The translations under genes and the position numbers were made by a program. This document shows, piece after piece, positions 24,134 through 32,174 of a stretch of DNA of 33,190 nt (positions within the stretch are counted from its first letter, which is position 1; the number at the start of each line of letters is the position of its first letter). The notes below the pieces were generated by a model that worked only from the letters and a program-made list of their open reading frames with translations, did not search any database and was not told the origin of the DNA. Origin of the DNA: an uncultured Lachnospiraceae bacterium (GTDB lineage: Bacteria > Bacillota > Clostridia > Lachnospirales > Lachnospiraceae); assembly GCA_949051815.1 (NCBI GenBank), contig CARQVR010000033.1, positions 1 to 33,190 on the forward strand, written 5' to 3'.

Positions 24134-25302
24134 CATTTACTTTTGTATCAAACTACATCAACCATCATCAGCTTCCCTTCTGTGAAGCGCTGTATAAGCG
24201 GCTTGGAAAGGGGTTTGTCTTTATCCAGACGATGCCCATGGAGGCGGAGCGCGTGGAGATGGGGTGGAGCGTTGATGTGAACGAAATACCTTATGTCATG
24301 TGTCTTTACAAGGACGAATACGAGTGCCTGAAACGGATTATGGAGAGCGATGTGGTGCTTTTTGGCTGGACAGGCAGGGAGGATATCGTGACGCCGAGAC
24401 TGCAGTCGGGCAGGACCACGCTTCGCGTGAGCGAGCGGCTGTACCGGGAGGGACAGTGGAAAGCGGTGTCGCCGAGAGGGCTTGCCGCGAAGTACCGGGA
24501 GCATATCCGGTACCGGAAACAAAATATTTGTATGCTCTGCGCGGGCGCGTATGCGGCGTCGGACTTCCATCTGATCGGCGCATATCCCGGCAAGCTTTTT
24601 AAGTGGGGGTATTTTACCGCGCTGCGGACGTATGACGAGGAGACGTTTGCGGCGATGAAGCCGAAAGAGGGGGCGCTTGAGATCGTCTGGGCAGGACGGT
24701 TCATTCCTTTAAAGCATCCGGAATATGCGGTGCGGCTTGGCAAAACGCTGCATGAGAGGGGCTATGCTTTCCGTATGCATATGCTGGGAAACGGCGAGCT
24801 GATGCCCGTGGTAAAAGAAGAGGTGCAGCGGGAAGGACTTTCGGAGGCGTTTTTGTTTTACGGGTATACGAAACCGGAGCAGGTGCGGGACGTGATGGAG
24901 CGGTGTCATATCCATCTCTTTACCAGCAACCATTTGGAGGGCTGGGGTGCGGTGGTCAACGAGGGCATGAACAGCGGCTGTGTGGAGGTGGTTGACGCCC
25001 GTGTGGGGGCGGCTCCCTATCTGATCCGGCACGGGGAAAACGGTCTGCTTTATTCAGGCGGCCGCTATGAGAACATGGAGGCGCTGGTGCTGGATCTTTT
25101 TGAAAACTGGGAGGAGAGAAAGGGTATGGGACGGGCCGCCTACGAGACGATCCGTGATACCTGGAATGCGGAGCACGCGGCATCCGCCCTCCTTCGGTTT
25201 GTGGACGGCATGAGGCGGGGAAGGATCTGTCCGGAGGCGGAAGGGCCGCTGAGCGAAGCTCCCGTTATAAAGCCTGACAGGTCTGGTGTGCGGTATCATT
25301 AG
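24130..25302 (+). CDS. GT4 family glycosyltransferase
   Basis: The 390-residue GT-B enzyme begins MTFTFVSNYINHHQLPFCEA, as in a group of capsular glycosyltransferases with the NHHQ motif. The C-terminal domain has LEIVWAGRFIPLKHPEYAV, FRMHMLGNGELMP, FYGYTKPEQVRDVMERC and the E270/E278 pair in HLEGWGAVVNEGMNSGC. A predicted retaining transferase with unknown donor. It starts inside the stop of the preceding GT4 gene (ATGA overlap), so the two are translationally coupled. The last 30 residues are Pro/Gly-rich and poorly conserved. Confidence 0.92.
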   Translation: MTFTFVSNYINHHQLPFCEALYKRLGKGFVFIQTMPMEAERVEMGWSVDVNEIPYVMCLYKDEYECLKRIMESDVVLFGWTGREDIVTPRLQSGRTTLRVSERLYREGQWKAVSPRGLAAKYREHIRYRKQNICMLCAGAYAASDFHLIGAYPGKLFKWGYFTALRTYDEETFAAMKPKEGALEIVWAGRFIPLKHPEYAVRLGKTLHERGYAFRMHMLGNGELMPVVKEEVQREGLSEAFLFYGYTKPEQVRDVMERCHIHLFTSNHLEGWGAVVNEGMNSGCVEVVDARVGAAPYLIRHGENGLLYSGGRYENMEALVLDLFENWEERKGMGRAAYETIRDTWNAEHAASALLRFVDGMRRGRICPEAEGPLSEAPVIKPDRSGVRYH

Positions 25303-25382
25303 AAGGGGCGCAGCATGGTGTGCGGTTACGGCCCGGCCAAAGGAGGAACCGTGACACAGGAAGAGAAGCGGAAAGGAAGAGC

Positions 25383-26387
25383 ATGTCGAAAAAGATCAGC
25401 GTGATCGTGCCGGTTTACAATTCCATAGAATGTCTGGAACGGTGTGTGCGTTCCCTCTGTGCCCAGACATACAAAAATCTGGAGATCCTTTTGATCGACG
25501 ACGGCTCCACGGACGGAACGGACCGGCTGTGTGAGCGGCTGGCGGCGGATGACGGGCGCATCGTCGTTCGTCATAAGGAAAACGGAGGCGCTTCTTCCGC
25601 CAGAAATGTGGGACTTTCGCTGGCGTCAGGAGATTATATCGGGTTTGTGGACAGCGACGATTATATTGACTCCTGTGTGTATGAGGAGCTGGTTCTTGCG
25701 CTGGAGCGGGGGAAGTACCCTGTGGCGCAGATATCCAGAGACGAGGTGGACGAGGAGGGAAGGCGGATGCCGGATGTCTGTGTGCCGCCGGAAAAAGAGC
25801 GGTTTTGTGACGCGGAAACCTTTATACGGGAGCTTCTTTTACACCGTGGGGACAGCTCCTTTTGTACGAAGCTGTTTCCGCGGGAGATCTTTGAAAAGCA
25901 CCGGTTTCCCGAAGGCGAGCTGAATGAGGATTTCCGTCTGCTTTTAGACATTTTGCAGGAGATTTCCGGCATCGGGATTTTGCCCCGACAAGGTTATCAT
26001 GTGGTGTGCAGGCAGGAGAGTACCACCAGAAAGCGGACGAAGGACAGCTTCTCACGGGTGTTTCTGGATATAGTGGAAAACGCAGACAAGGTGCAGGTGC
26101 TTGTGGACCGGAAATACCCCGCTTTGCACGGGTACGCGGTGCGCTTTAATCTCTATCAGAGACTGGACTATATGCTGCATGTGCCGCTTTCGCAGATGAA
26201 CGGAAACAACGCATTTTATCAGCAGGTGAAACAGTATCTGCGGCGGCATGTGGGTGATACCATAAAAAATCCCTACCTGACGGGGAAAAACAGAGCATAT
26301 CTGCTGCTGCTTACAGTAGCGCCAAAAACGGTCAGGGGCGTGCACGCGGCAAAAATGAAGTTTAGGGAGAAGGCGGGGCGGCGCTAG
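25383..26387 (+). CDS. GT2 family glycosyltransferase (WfgS/EpsJ-like)
   Basis: The 334-residue product carries the classical GT2 N-domain: KKISVIVPVYNSIECLERCV, LLIDDGSTDGTDRLCE, NGGASSARNVGLSLASGDYI and the metal site D90-S-D92-D93 in FVDSDDYID. The C-terminal part (FCTKLFPREIFEKHRFPEG, NEDFRLLLDIL) matches capsular or exopolysaccharide transferases of this type. The ATG at 25383 has AAAGGAAG about eight bases upstream; the frame is open from 25320 but without a better start. It lies 80 bases after the GT4 pair. Confidence 0.92.
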   Translation: MSKKISVIVPVYNSIECLERCVRSLCAQTYKNLEILLIDDGSTDGTDRLCERLAADDGRIVVRHKENGGASSARNVGLSLASGDYIGFVDSDDYIDSCVYEELVLALERGKYPVAQISRDEVDEEGRRMPDVCVPPEKERFCDAETFIRELLLHRGDSSFCTKLFPREIFEKHRFPEGELNEDFRLLLDILQEISGIGILPRQGYHVVCRQESTTRKRTKDSFSRVFLDIVENADKVQVLVDRKYPALHGYAVRFNLYQRLDYMLHVPLSQMNGNNAFYQQVKQYLRRHVGDTIKNPYLTGKNRAYLLLLTVAPKTVRGVHAAKMKFREKAGRR

Positions 26388-26443
26388 ATCGCATCAGATG
26401 AAACAGGGCAGATGCGGCGGACGGTGAAAACAGGAAAAAGGGT

Positions 26444-28189
26444 ATGGGAGAGCGGAAGGAAAGCAGAGAGAAAACAAAATATGTGATATGCTTCGTCGTT
26501 CTCTGGATTTTGCAGATGACGGCGGCGTTCTGGTTCTGCACAAGAAAACAGGGATTCCATGAGGACGAGTTTTACACCTATTATTCCACTGCGCGGACAA
26601 ACGGATTTTATGTGGAAGACGGGGCGTGGATGGAGCGGGATGCGTACCGGGACGAGTTTGTGGTGCGGCCGGAGGAGCGGTTCCGGTACGGTCTGGTTAA
26701 ACAGGTGCAGTCCTGGGACGTGCATCCGCCCATGTATTACTGGGTGTTTCATACGGTGGCTTCCCTGACGCCGGATGTGTTCTCGAAGTGGACCGGATTG
26801 TCGGTCAATCTCTTTTTTCACGGCATCAATCTGATTTTGCTGACATATTTGTCCCGGTTAACCGCGGGAAGGGATAAGTACCTGCCTCTTCTCGTGACTT
26901 TTTTGTATGGATTCAGTCCGGCGGCCATGAGCGGCGTGGTGTTTATCCGGATGTATGAGATGCTGACGACGTTTGTGCTGCTCTGCGCGGTTTTGCATGT
27001 GCGGGCCGTACAGAGACTGCAGGGCAGCCTCTGGCAGCGCGGAAGCAGGATTTCTTTTGGTACACTGTTTGCCATGGCGGCGGTGACTTATGTGGGATTT
27101 TTGACACAGTATTACTATTTTATTTTTCTGTTCTTTCTGGCTGTTTCTTTTTGTGTATGGCTGTTATGGCGGGACAGGGGGATCGGAAACTGTCTGCGGT
27201 ACGGTGTTTTTCAGGGATTTGCGTTTGTGCTGGCGTATTTGACCTATCCGGCGTTTCCCGGACAGATGTTTAAGGGGCAGCGTGGCGCGCAGGCGACGGA
27301 GAATTTTTTTCATCTGTCAAATACCTTTGAGCGCCTTCGTTTTTTCTGGGATCTGATGAACCGGTATGTGTTCGGCGGACTGCTTGGGCTGACCCTTCTG
27401 TTTCTCGCGGCGGCGGCGTTTGCGGGCTGCATGGGGAAGCTGTCGAAACGGCGCCGGGCGCACGCGCAGGCGGCGGAAAATGCGGGGAGCAGGCAGCGTG
27501 GAGAGCGGCCGGGTTCCGGCAGGGCGCCTTTTTATATGCTGCTCTTTACGGTATCCGGCTATTTTCTGGCAGTGTCCAAGACGGCGCTTTTGCTGGGTGA
27601 TACTTCCAACCGTTACCAGCTTCCGGTTTACGGGATTGCAGCGCTGTTATTGCTCCTTGGCGCGTCCTTTCTTCCGGGTCTGCTCTCCGGGGCAGGGGAA
27701 GCGTCGGGGGACGGCGGGCCGTTTTCTGCCTTTGCTGTCGGAAATGGAAAGAGGATGGCTTGTGTGGCGGCGTTTTTTTGTGTGGCTGTCGTTGGGATGA
27801 GCTATGTGCGGGCGGATGTGGTGTTTCTCTATCCGGAGTCCGGCGAAGCGGTGGCCCTTGCCAGAGAGCGGGCGGCGGCGCAGACGCCGGCGGTTTATAT
27901 CTATAAACCCGGGGAGGAATGGTGCATCTGGGCCGTGGCGGATGAGCTGATGGAATATGACAGGGTGTACTTTGTCAGTGCGGCAGGCGGGGAGCCGGTC
28001 ACAGAACCGGCGATTGCGGAGGCGGACGCGGTGGTGGTTTATCTTCCCCTGTATGACGACGCGGAGGAAGAGGTAGCGCAGCGTATGAGGGTTCTTTCCG
28101 GAAACGGGAAGCTGTCGGAGGGTTATCTGCAGTTTTCCCATAAGTACTGCACCGAATGGTATTACTGCGGTGACGGGGGAGTCCGGTGA
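26444..28189 (+). CDS. Polytopic membrane protein, GT-C (GT39/ArnT-like) glycosyltransferase
   Basis: The 581-residue protein starts with a TM (about 12-32) followed by RKQGFHEDEFYTYYSTART. The acidic pair in the first outer loop (HEDE) is the catalytic signature of the GT39/GT83 GT-C family, which transfers sugars from polyprenyl-phosphate donors on the outer face. DVHPPMYYWVFHTVAS is the second family motif (compare HPPLYY). About ten further TM helices follow. A basic low-complexity loop near residues 333-362 (KRRRAHAQAAENAG) interrupts the membrane part. The donor could be supplied by the GtrB-like protein at 15686. The RBS is weak. It shares a GTGA overlap with the next gene. Confidence 0.82.
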   Translation: MGERKESREKTKYVICFVVLWILQMTAAFWFCTRKQGFHEDEFYTYYSTARTNGFYVEDGAWMERDAYRDEFVVRPEERFRYGLVKQVQSWDVHPPMYYWVFHTVASLTPDVFSKWTGLSVNLFFHGINLILLTYLSRLTAGRDKYLPLLVTFLYGFSPAAMSGVVFIRMYEMLTTFVLLCAVLHVRAVQRLQGSLWQRGSRISFGTLFAMAAVTYVGFLTQYYYFIFLFFLAVSFCVWLLWRDRGIGNCLRYGVFQGFAFVLAYLTYPAFPGQMFKGQRGAQATENFFHLSNTFERLRFFWDLMNRYVFGGLLGLTLLFLAAAAFAGCMGKLSKRRRAHAQAAENAGSRQRGERPGSGRAPFYMLLFTVSGYFLAVSKTALLLGDTSNRYQLPVYGIAALLLLLGASFLPGLLSGAGEASGDGGPFSAFAVGNGKRMACVAAFFCVAVVGMSYVRADVVFLYPESGEAVALARERAAAQTPAVYIYKPGEEWCIWAVADELMEYDRVYFVSAAGGEPVTEPAIAEADAVVVYLPLYDDAEEEVAQRMRVLSGNGKLSEGYLQFSHKYCTEWYYCGDGGVR

Positions 28190-29736
28190 AACGCGGGGGA
28201 TTTGACGGAATGAAGAAAATCGGGATAGATCTTATAGAGACGGGAAAGAGCAGAGCGCCTCTGACATGGGCGGCGGTGCTCGTTTTTGTTTTAAGTCTGG
28301 TGCCTGTTCTGGCGTTGGCGGGCGTGGACAGGGCATCGGGGGACGACTGGTCTTTCGGCCTTCTGACCCATCTGGCGTGGGTGGATACGCATTCGGTGTG
28401 GCGGGTGTTGCAGGCGGCGTTTGCGAGCGTGAAGAAATATTACTTCTCGTGGCAGGGAACATGGTTTTCCGTTTTCCTGTTTTCCTTACAGCCGGAAGTT
28501 TTTTCCCATGATGCATACTGGATTGTCCCCGTTTTGATGACGGGACTTCTCATCGGCGGCGTTTCTGACTTTCTCTACTGTCTGCTGGTGCGGCTTCTGC
28601 ATATGTCAAAAAGGGACTTTCTGCTGCTGGACGCGGTGCTTTTGCTTACGCTGATTCAGTTTGTGCCTTATCAGACCTCGGCGATTTTCTGGTATAACGG
28701 GGCGGCGCACTATACGGTTCCGTTTGTGCTTGTCATGCTTGCCGGCGCCTGTTTTATCCGTTATGTGCTGGATTTGCGGAAACGGGACATTGTTCTGGCG
28801 TCTCTTTGGATGACGCTTCTTGGCGGCTCCAATTATCTGACGGCGATTTTCGGGCTTGGCTTGTTTTTCCTGTTTGTGATATTGTTTTTCCGCCACAGCC
28901 GCAAAGTGCTTTTCATGCTGCTTCCGATGGCGCTGGAGGCGGCAGGGCTTTTGGTCAGCGCCCTTGCGCCCGGCAATGCGGTGCGGGGCGGTTCCGGGTA
29001 TCACGTTACGGCGGCGGGGATGATACAGGCGGCGGGCGAGGCTCTGGCGCAGGGAACGCGGGGGATTTGGGAGTCTTTTGGAGATTATCCCGTGGCGGCA
29101 GCGGCTATGATTGTGACGGCGGTCTTTATGTGGGACATACTGCGGGAGAAGGTCCCTGAGCGGCACCTGCATTTTCCCTGTCCCGTGCCGGTGATTTTGT
29201 GCTTCTGGGGGATATACTGCGCGGTCTACTGGCCGGTGCTGTTCGTGGGCGGCTCGGTCTCTGACGGGTCCGTTTCCGTGGGCGTTCCCAATACCATTTT
29301 CCAGGTGTTTTTATTTGCGCTGTTTGGAAGTCTTCTTTACGGGATCGGATGGATTTGCGAAAAAAGCGGGGGTGCGGGAGCGCGTTTGCGTCTGCCGGTG
29401 TACGGTGCGGGATTTGCGGCGGCGTTTCTGATTCTCGGCGTGTGCCGCGCGGATCTGAAAAACAGCACGGACTATGTGTGCTATTACTATATCCGGACGG
29501 GGAGGGCGGCGGTCTACAAGGAGCAGATGGATGAGCTGACCGGAATTTTAACGGATGAGAGTGTGGAGGATGCGGTGGTGCCCTTTATCGTGGGGGAACA
29601 GGAGCCGCTTGTGCATTTGCCCGTTACGCTTGACAAGGATGAGTGGACGAACCAGAAAATGGCGTTGTTTTTCCGGAAAAAGTCGCTGGTGGCCGTACCT
29701 CGGGACGAGTGGGAGGCGCAGGGGGAAATACGTTGA
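28186..29736 (+). CDS. Polytopic membrane protein of the DUF6056-like type
   Basis: The 516-residue product has about eleven TM helices. After the first TM it reads ASGDDWSFGLLTHLAWVDTH and FSWQGTWFSVFLFSLQP, a pattern I associate with the uncharacterised DUF6056-like family common in Lachnospiraceae glycan loci. The Asp pair in the first outer loop again suggests a GT-C-type fold, which is inference. Start: GTG at 28186, overlapping the preceding stop as GTGA, with GGGGGAG four bases upstream. An ATG at 28210, with GGGGGA upstream, is equally possible and would remove eight residues. Its stop codon overlaps the -35 box of the mtnA promoter, which marks the end of the polysaccharide transcription unit. 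No terminator is visible after it. Confidence 0.8.
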   Translation: MKRGGFDGMKKIGIDLIETGKSRAPLTWAAVLVFVLSLVPVLALAGVDRASGDDWSFGLLTHLAWVDTHSVWRVLQAAFASVKKYYFSWQGTWFSVFLFSLQPEVFSHDAYWIVPVLMTGLLIGGVSDFLYCLLVRLLHMSKRDFLLLDAVLLLTLIQFVPYQTSAIFWYNGAAHYTVPFVLVMLAGACFIRYVLDLRKRDIVLASLWMTLLGGSNYLTAIFGLGLFFLFVILFFRHSRKVLFMLLPMALEAAGLLVSALAPGNAVRGGSGYHVTAAGMIQAAGEALAQGTRGIWESFGDYPVAAAAMIVTAVFMWDILREKVPERHLHFPCPVPVILCFWGIYCAVYWPVLFVGGSVSDGSVSVGVPNTIFQVFLFALFGSLLYGIGWICEKSGGAGARLRLPVYGAGFAAAFLILGVCRADLKNSTDYVCYYYIRTGRAAVYKEQMDELTGILTDESVEDAVVPFIVGEQEPLVHLPVTLDKDEWTNQKMALFFRKKSLVAVPRDEWEAQGEIR

Positions 29737-29761
29737 CACACCCGTGGAAACTGCCTATAAT
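29733..29761 (+). promoter_or_regulatory. Consensus promoter of the mtnA transcript
   Basis: TTGACA (29733-29738) and TATAAT (29756-29761) with exactly 17 bases between them: a perfect sigma-A consensus. The -35 overlaps the TGA stop (29734-29736) of the membrane protein gene. A promoter this strong ahead of a 180-base leader suggests that control occurs after initiation. Confidence 0.92.
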
Positions 29762-29767
29762 GTAGGT

Positions 29768-29948
29768 ATTGCCAGTTCAGCCAGAGAATCGTTTGACTGG
29801 CAAATCGGGCTTGCACGAATTTGACAGGCGGATGATTCTCTGAGGGAACGCCTGTTTATGAGCAAAAGAAGCTGTGAAACAGCGGAGAGCATCGAAGATG
29901 CGATTTTGCGAATGGCGTGTGCTGATTGACAAATACAGAGGAGCAGAT
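29768..29948 (+). ncRNA. Candidate structured 5' leader of mtnA (possible kissing-loop element)
   Basis: Two hairpins are visible. Stem A is GCCAGT (29771-29776) with ACTGGC (29796-29801). Stem B is ACAGGCG (29824-29830) with CGCCTGT (29849-29855). The 19-base loop of A contains CAGAGAATC (29782-29790), which is perfectly complementary to GATTCTCTG (29834-29842) in the 18-base loop of B. Two small hairpins with GAA loops follow: GCTGT/ACAGC (29871-29883) and GCATC/GATGC (29889-29901), the latter followed by GATTTT. The GAGGG that could serve as RBS for the small ORF at 29858 is inside loop B. I see no SAM-I (S-box), T-box or purine riboswitch signature. Methionine-salvage genes are often riboswitch-controlled, but the ligand here, if any, is unknown. 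Confidence 0.5.
29858..29929 (+). CDS. Possible 23-codon leader ORF in the mtnA leader
   Basis: ATG at 29858 opens a frame of 23 codons (MSKRSCETAESI ... ILRMACAD) with a TGA at 29927-29929, ending 19 bases before the mtnA ATG. A GAGGGA at 29842-29847 is ten bases upstream. The ORF runs through the two GAA-loop hairpins. It contains two Cys and two Met but no codon run typical of attenuators. Coding status is uncertain. Confidence 0.3.
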   Translation: MSKRSCETAESIEDAILRMACAD

Positions 29949-31010
29949 ATGGATGCATTAAAATTGGACACAGTCCGTCTCTCTGAGGACAGGAGCTGTC
30001 TGGAAATATTGGACCAGACGCTGCTGCCCGGCACGATAAAGGTGCTGCGGATTGAAAAGTTAGAAGAGATATATGAGGCGATCCGGTTTCTCCGCGTCAG
30101 GGGCGCGCCGGCGATTGGCGTCTGTGCCGCTTACGGGATCGCGCTTACCGCTTCCCGGATCGAAACGCAGGATTACGAGGCTTTTCTTGCGGCGTTTCGG
30201 GAGCAGAAAAAAGTGCTGGCTTCTTCGCGCCCGACGGCTGTCAATCTGTTCTGGGCGTTAGACCGGATGGAGCGCGTCCTGTTGGCGCAGGCGGGCAGAC
30301 CGGTGGATGAGATTAAGGAATGTCTCTTTGTGGAGGCCCAGGCCATCAGGGATGAGGATGTGGCGATCAGCCGCAGCATCGGGGAGATTGGCTTCGGCCT
30401 GATGAAGCCCGGGAACGGGATTCTGACCCACTGCAATGCGGGGACGCTGGCCACGGCGAAATACGGGACGGCCACGGCGCCCATGTATGTGGCGCTGGAG
30501 CATGGAATGACGGACTTCCGGGTATACTGTGACGAGACGAGACCTTTGCTGCAGGGAGCCAGACTGACGGCCTTTGAGCTGCACGGCGCGGGTATCGACA
30601 CGACTTTGATCTGCGACAACATGGCTTCCACCGTGATGAAGAGCGGTCTTGTGGATCTGATATTTGTGGGCTGTGACAGGGTGGCGGCAAACGGCGATAC
30701 CGCTAATAAAATCGGCACTTCGGGGGTGGCCGTGCTGGCGAAGCATTACGGGATTCCTTTCTATGTGTGTGCGCCAGGCTCGACCATAGACATGTCGCTT
30801 GCGGCGGGGGATCAGATTCCCATTGAAGAGCGGGAGGCGTCGGAGGTTACCGAGATGTGGTACAAGGAGCGGATGGCGCCGGAGGGCGTAAAGGTATATA
30901 ATCCCGCTTTCGATGTGACGGATCATTCTCTGATTACAGGCATTATTACGGAAAAAGGGCTTTGCAGGGCGCCGTATGAGAAGGCGTTTCGTGCGCTAGG
31001 CATAGAGTGA
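29949..31010 (+). CDS. mtnA: S-methyl-5-thioribose-1-phosphate isomerase
   Basis: The 353-residue cytoplasmic enzyme isomerises 5-methylthioribose-1-phosphate (or a 5-deoxyribose-1-phosphate analogue) to the ribulose form in the salvage of S-adenosylmethionine by-products. Motifs: FLRVRGAPAIGVCAAYGIAL, ILTHCNAGTLATAKYGTA with C162, and FVGCDRVAANGDTANKIGT with D243; these correspond to the catalytic Cys and Asp of B. subtilis MtnA. Length is normal. The ATG at 29949 has GAGGAG five bases upstream; the open frame from 29874 gives no better start. It has its own consensus promoter and a structured leader. No mtnK, mtnN or class II aldolase is next to it, so its position between a polysaccharide locus and pse genes is unexplained. 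Confidence 0.95.
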   Translation: MDALKLDTVRLSEDRSCLEILDQTLLPGTIKVLRIEKLEEIYEAIRFLRVRGAPAIGVCAAYGIALTASRIETQDYEAFLAAFREQKKVLASSRPTAVNLFWALDRMERVLLAQAGRPVDEIKECLFVEAQAIRDEDVAISRSIGEIGFGLMKPGNGILTHCNAGTLATAKYGTATAPMYVALEHGMTDFRVYCDETRPLLQGARLTAFELHGAGIDTTLICDNMASTVMKSGLVDLIFVGCDRVAANGDTANKIGTSGVAVLAKHYGIPFYVCAPGSTIDMSLAAGDQIPIEEREASEVTEMWYKERMAPEGVKVYNPAFDVTDHSLITGIITEKGLCRAPYEKAFRALGIE

Positions 31011-31102
31011 AAAGAACTTCTAAAGCTTAGCAGCAGAGGCTGCTTCGCAAAGTCAGCATAGCTGTGATATGGCGGTTAAGGCGGGAAACAGGAAGGAGAG
31101 TT

Positions 31103-32098
31103 ATGTTAAAAGATAAAACCATACTGATAACCGGGGGTACGGGATCTTTCGGAAAGTGCTTTACCAGATACGTGCTGTCCCACTATGAACCGAAAAAAAT
31201 TATCATCTATTCGAGGGATGAGTTTAAGCAGTGGATGATGGCAAACGAGTTTAAGGAGCACGAGGAAAAGCTGCGGTTTTTCATCGGCGACGTGCGCGAT
31301 ATGGAGCGTTTGAAACGCGCCTGCGAAGGGGTGGACTACATCATCCACGCGGCGGCTTTAAAGCAGGTGCCTGCCTGCGAATATAATCCCAACGAAGCCA
31401 TTAAGACCAATATCCACGGCGCCATGAACGTGATCGACGCGGCGCTTGACACGGGTGTGCGCAAGGTGGTGGCGCTGTCTACGGACAAAGCGGTGAATCC
31501 GGTAAACCTTTACGGCGGCACCAAGCTTGTCTCGGACAAGCTCTTTGTGGCGGCCAACGCTTATGTGGGCACGAAGGATATCAATTTCTCCATCGTCAGA
31601 TACGGAAACGTGGCGGGAAGCCGGGGGTCCGTCATTCCCTTCTTCCATAAGCTGATACAGGAAGGGGCGAAAGAGCTTCCCATTACGGATCTGCGCATGA
31701 CCCGGTTCTGGATCAGCCTGACGCAGGGCGTGGAGCTGGTGATCAAGGCGCTTGCGGAGGCCAACGGCGGGGAAACCTTTATCAGCAAGATTCCTTCCTT
31801 TAAGATTACGGATCTGGCCGAGGCGATGCTGCCAGGGTGCAAAATAAAGGAAACCGGTATCAGACCGGGGGAGAAACTGCATGAGATCATGGTGACGACT
31901 GAGGATTCGGCGACCACCTACGAATATGACAAGCATTTTATCGTCTATCCGCAGATGACATGGAACAACAGACAGCAGCCGGATCTTTCGGGCAGGAAGG
32001 TGGCGGAGGGCTTTCATTACAGCTCCGACAACAATACCGAGTGGCTTGGCGTGGATGATATCCGCGCGCTGTTAAAAGGGGTAGAACTGGAAAAATAG
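31103..32098 (+). CDS. pseB: UDP-GlcNAc 4,6-dehydratase (inverting), pseudaminic acid pathway
   Basis: The 331-residue enzyme would convert UDP-GlcNAc to the 4-keto-6-deoxy-L-altro sugar, the first step to CMP-pseudaminic acid. Motifs: ILITGGTGSFGKCFTRYVL, IIIYSRDEFKQWMM, HAAALKQVPACEYNPNEAI, the T127-D128-K129 active-site set (STDKAVNPVNLYGGTK) with Y137/K141, and ITDLRMTRFWISLTQGVELV. These are diagnostic for the PseB/FlaA1 group. GGAAGGAGAG lies immediately upstream of the ATG at 31103, and the earlier open frame from 31064 is not needed. It is 92 bases after mtnA; the gap holds two tiny inverted repeats (AGCAGC/GCTGCT near 31030-31045) without a T-run. pseC follows 76 bases later. Confidence 0.95.
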   Translation: MLKDKTILITGGTGSFGKCFTRYVLSHYEPKKIIIYSRDEFKQWMMANEFKEHEEKLRFFIGDVRDMERLKRACEGVDYIIHAAALKQVPACEYNPNEAIKTNIHGAMNVIDAALDTGVRKVVALSTDKAVNPVNLYGGTKLVSDKLFVAANAYVGTKDINFSIVRYGNVAGSRGSVIPFFHKLIQEGAKELPITDLRMTRFWISLTQGVELVIKALAEANGGETFISKIPSFKITDLAEAMLPGCKIKETGIRPGEKLHEIMVTTEDSATTYEYDKHFIVYPQMTWNNRQQPDLSGRKVAEGFHYSSDNNTEWLGVDDIRALLKGVELEK

Positions 32099-32174
32099 AG
32101 CGGAAATGGGAGGGACATGTGTGGAAATGCGTGTCCCTCGTTTCGCAGAGGGAAAACCGGACGGAGGATGACAC

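Noticed and set aside
29889..29907. Intrinsic terminator in the mtnA leader (GCATC/GATGC then GATTTT)
   Set aside because: The stem is only five pairs and the T-run is four bases after GA, too weak to call. It is kept as part of the leader structure only.
29768..29948. Known riboswitch or T-box upstream of mtnA
   Set aside because: I looked for the S-box core, the T-box AGGGTGG-type antiterminator and the purine three-way junction and did not see them. The GAGGGAACGCC stretch is only a superficial T-box resemblance.
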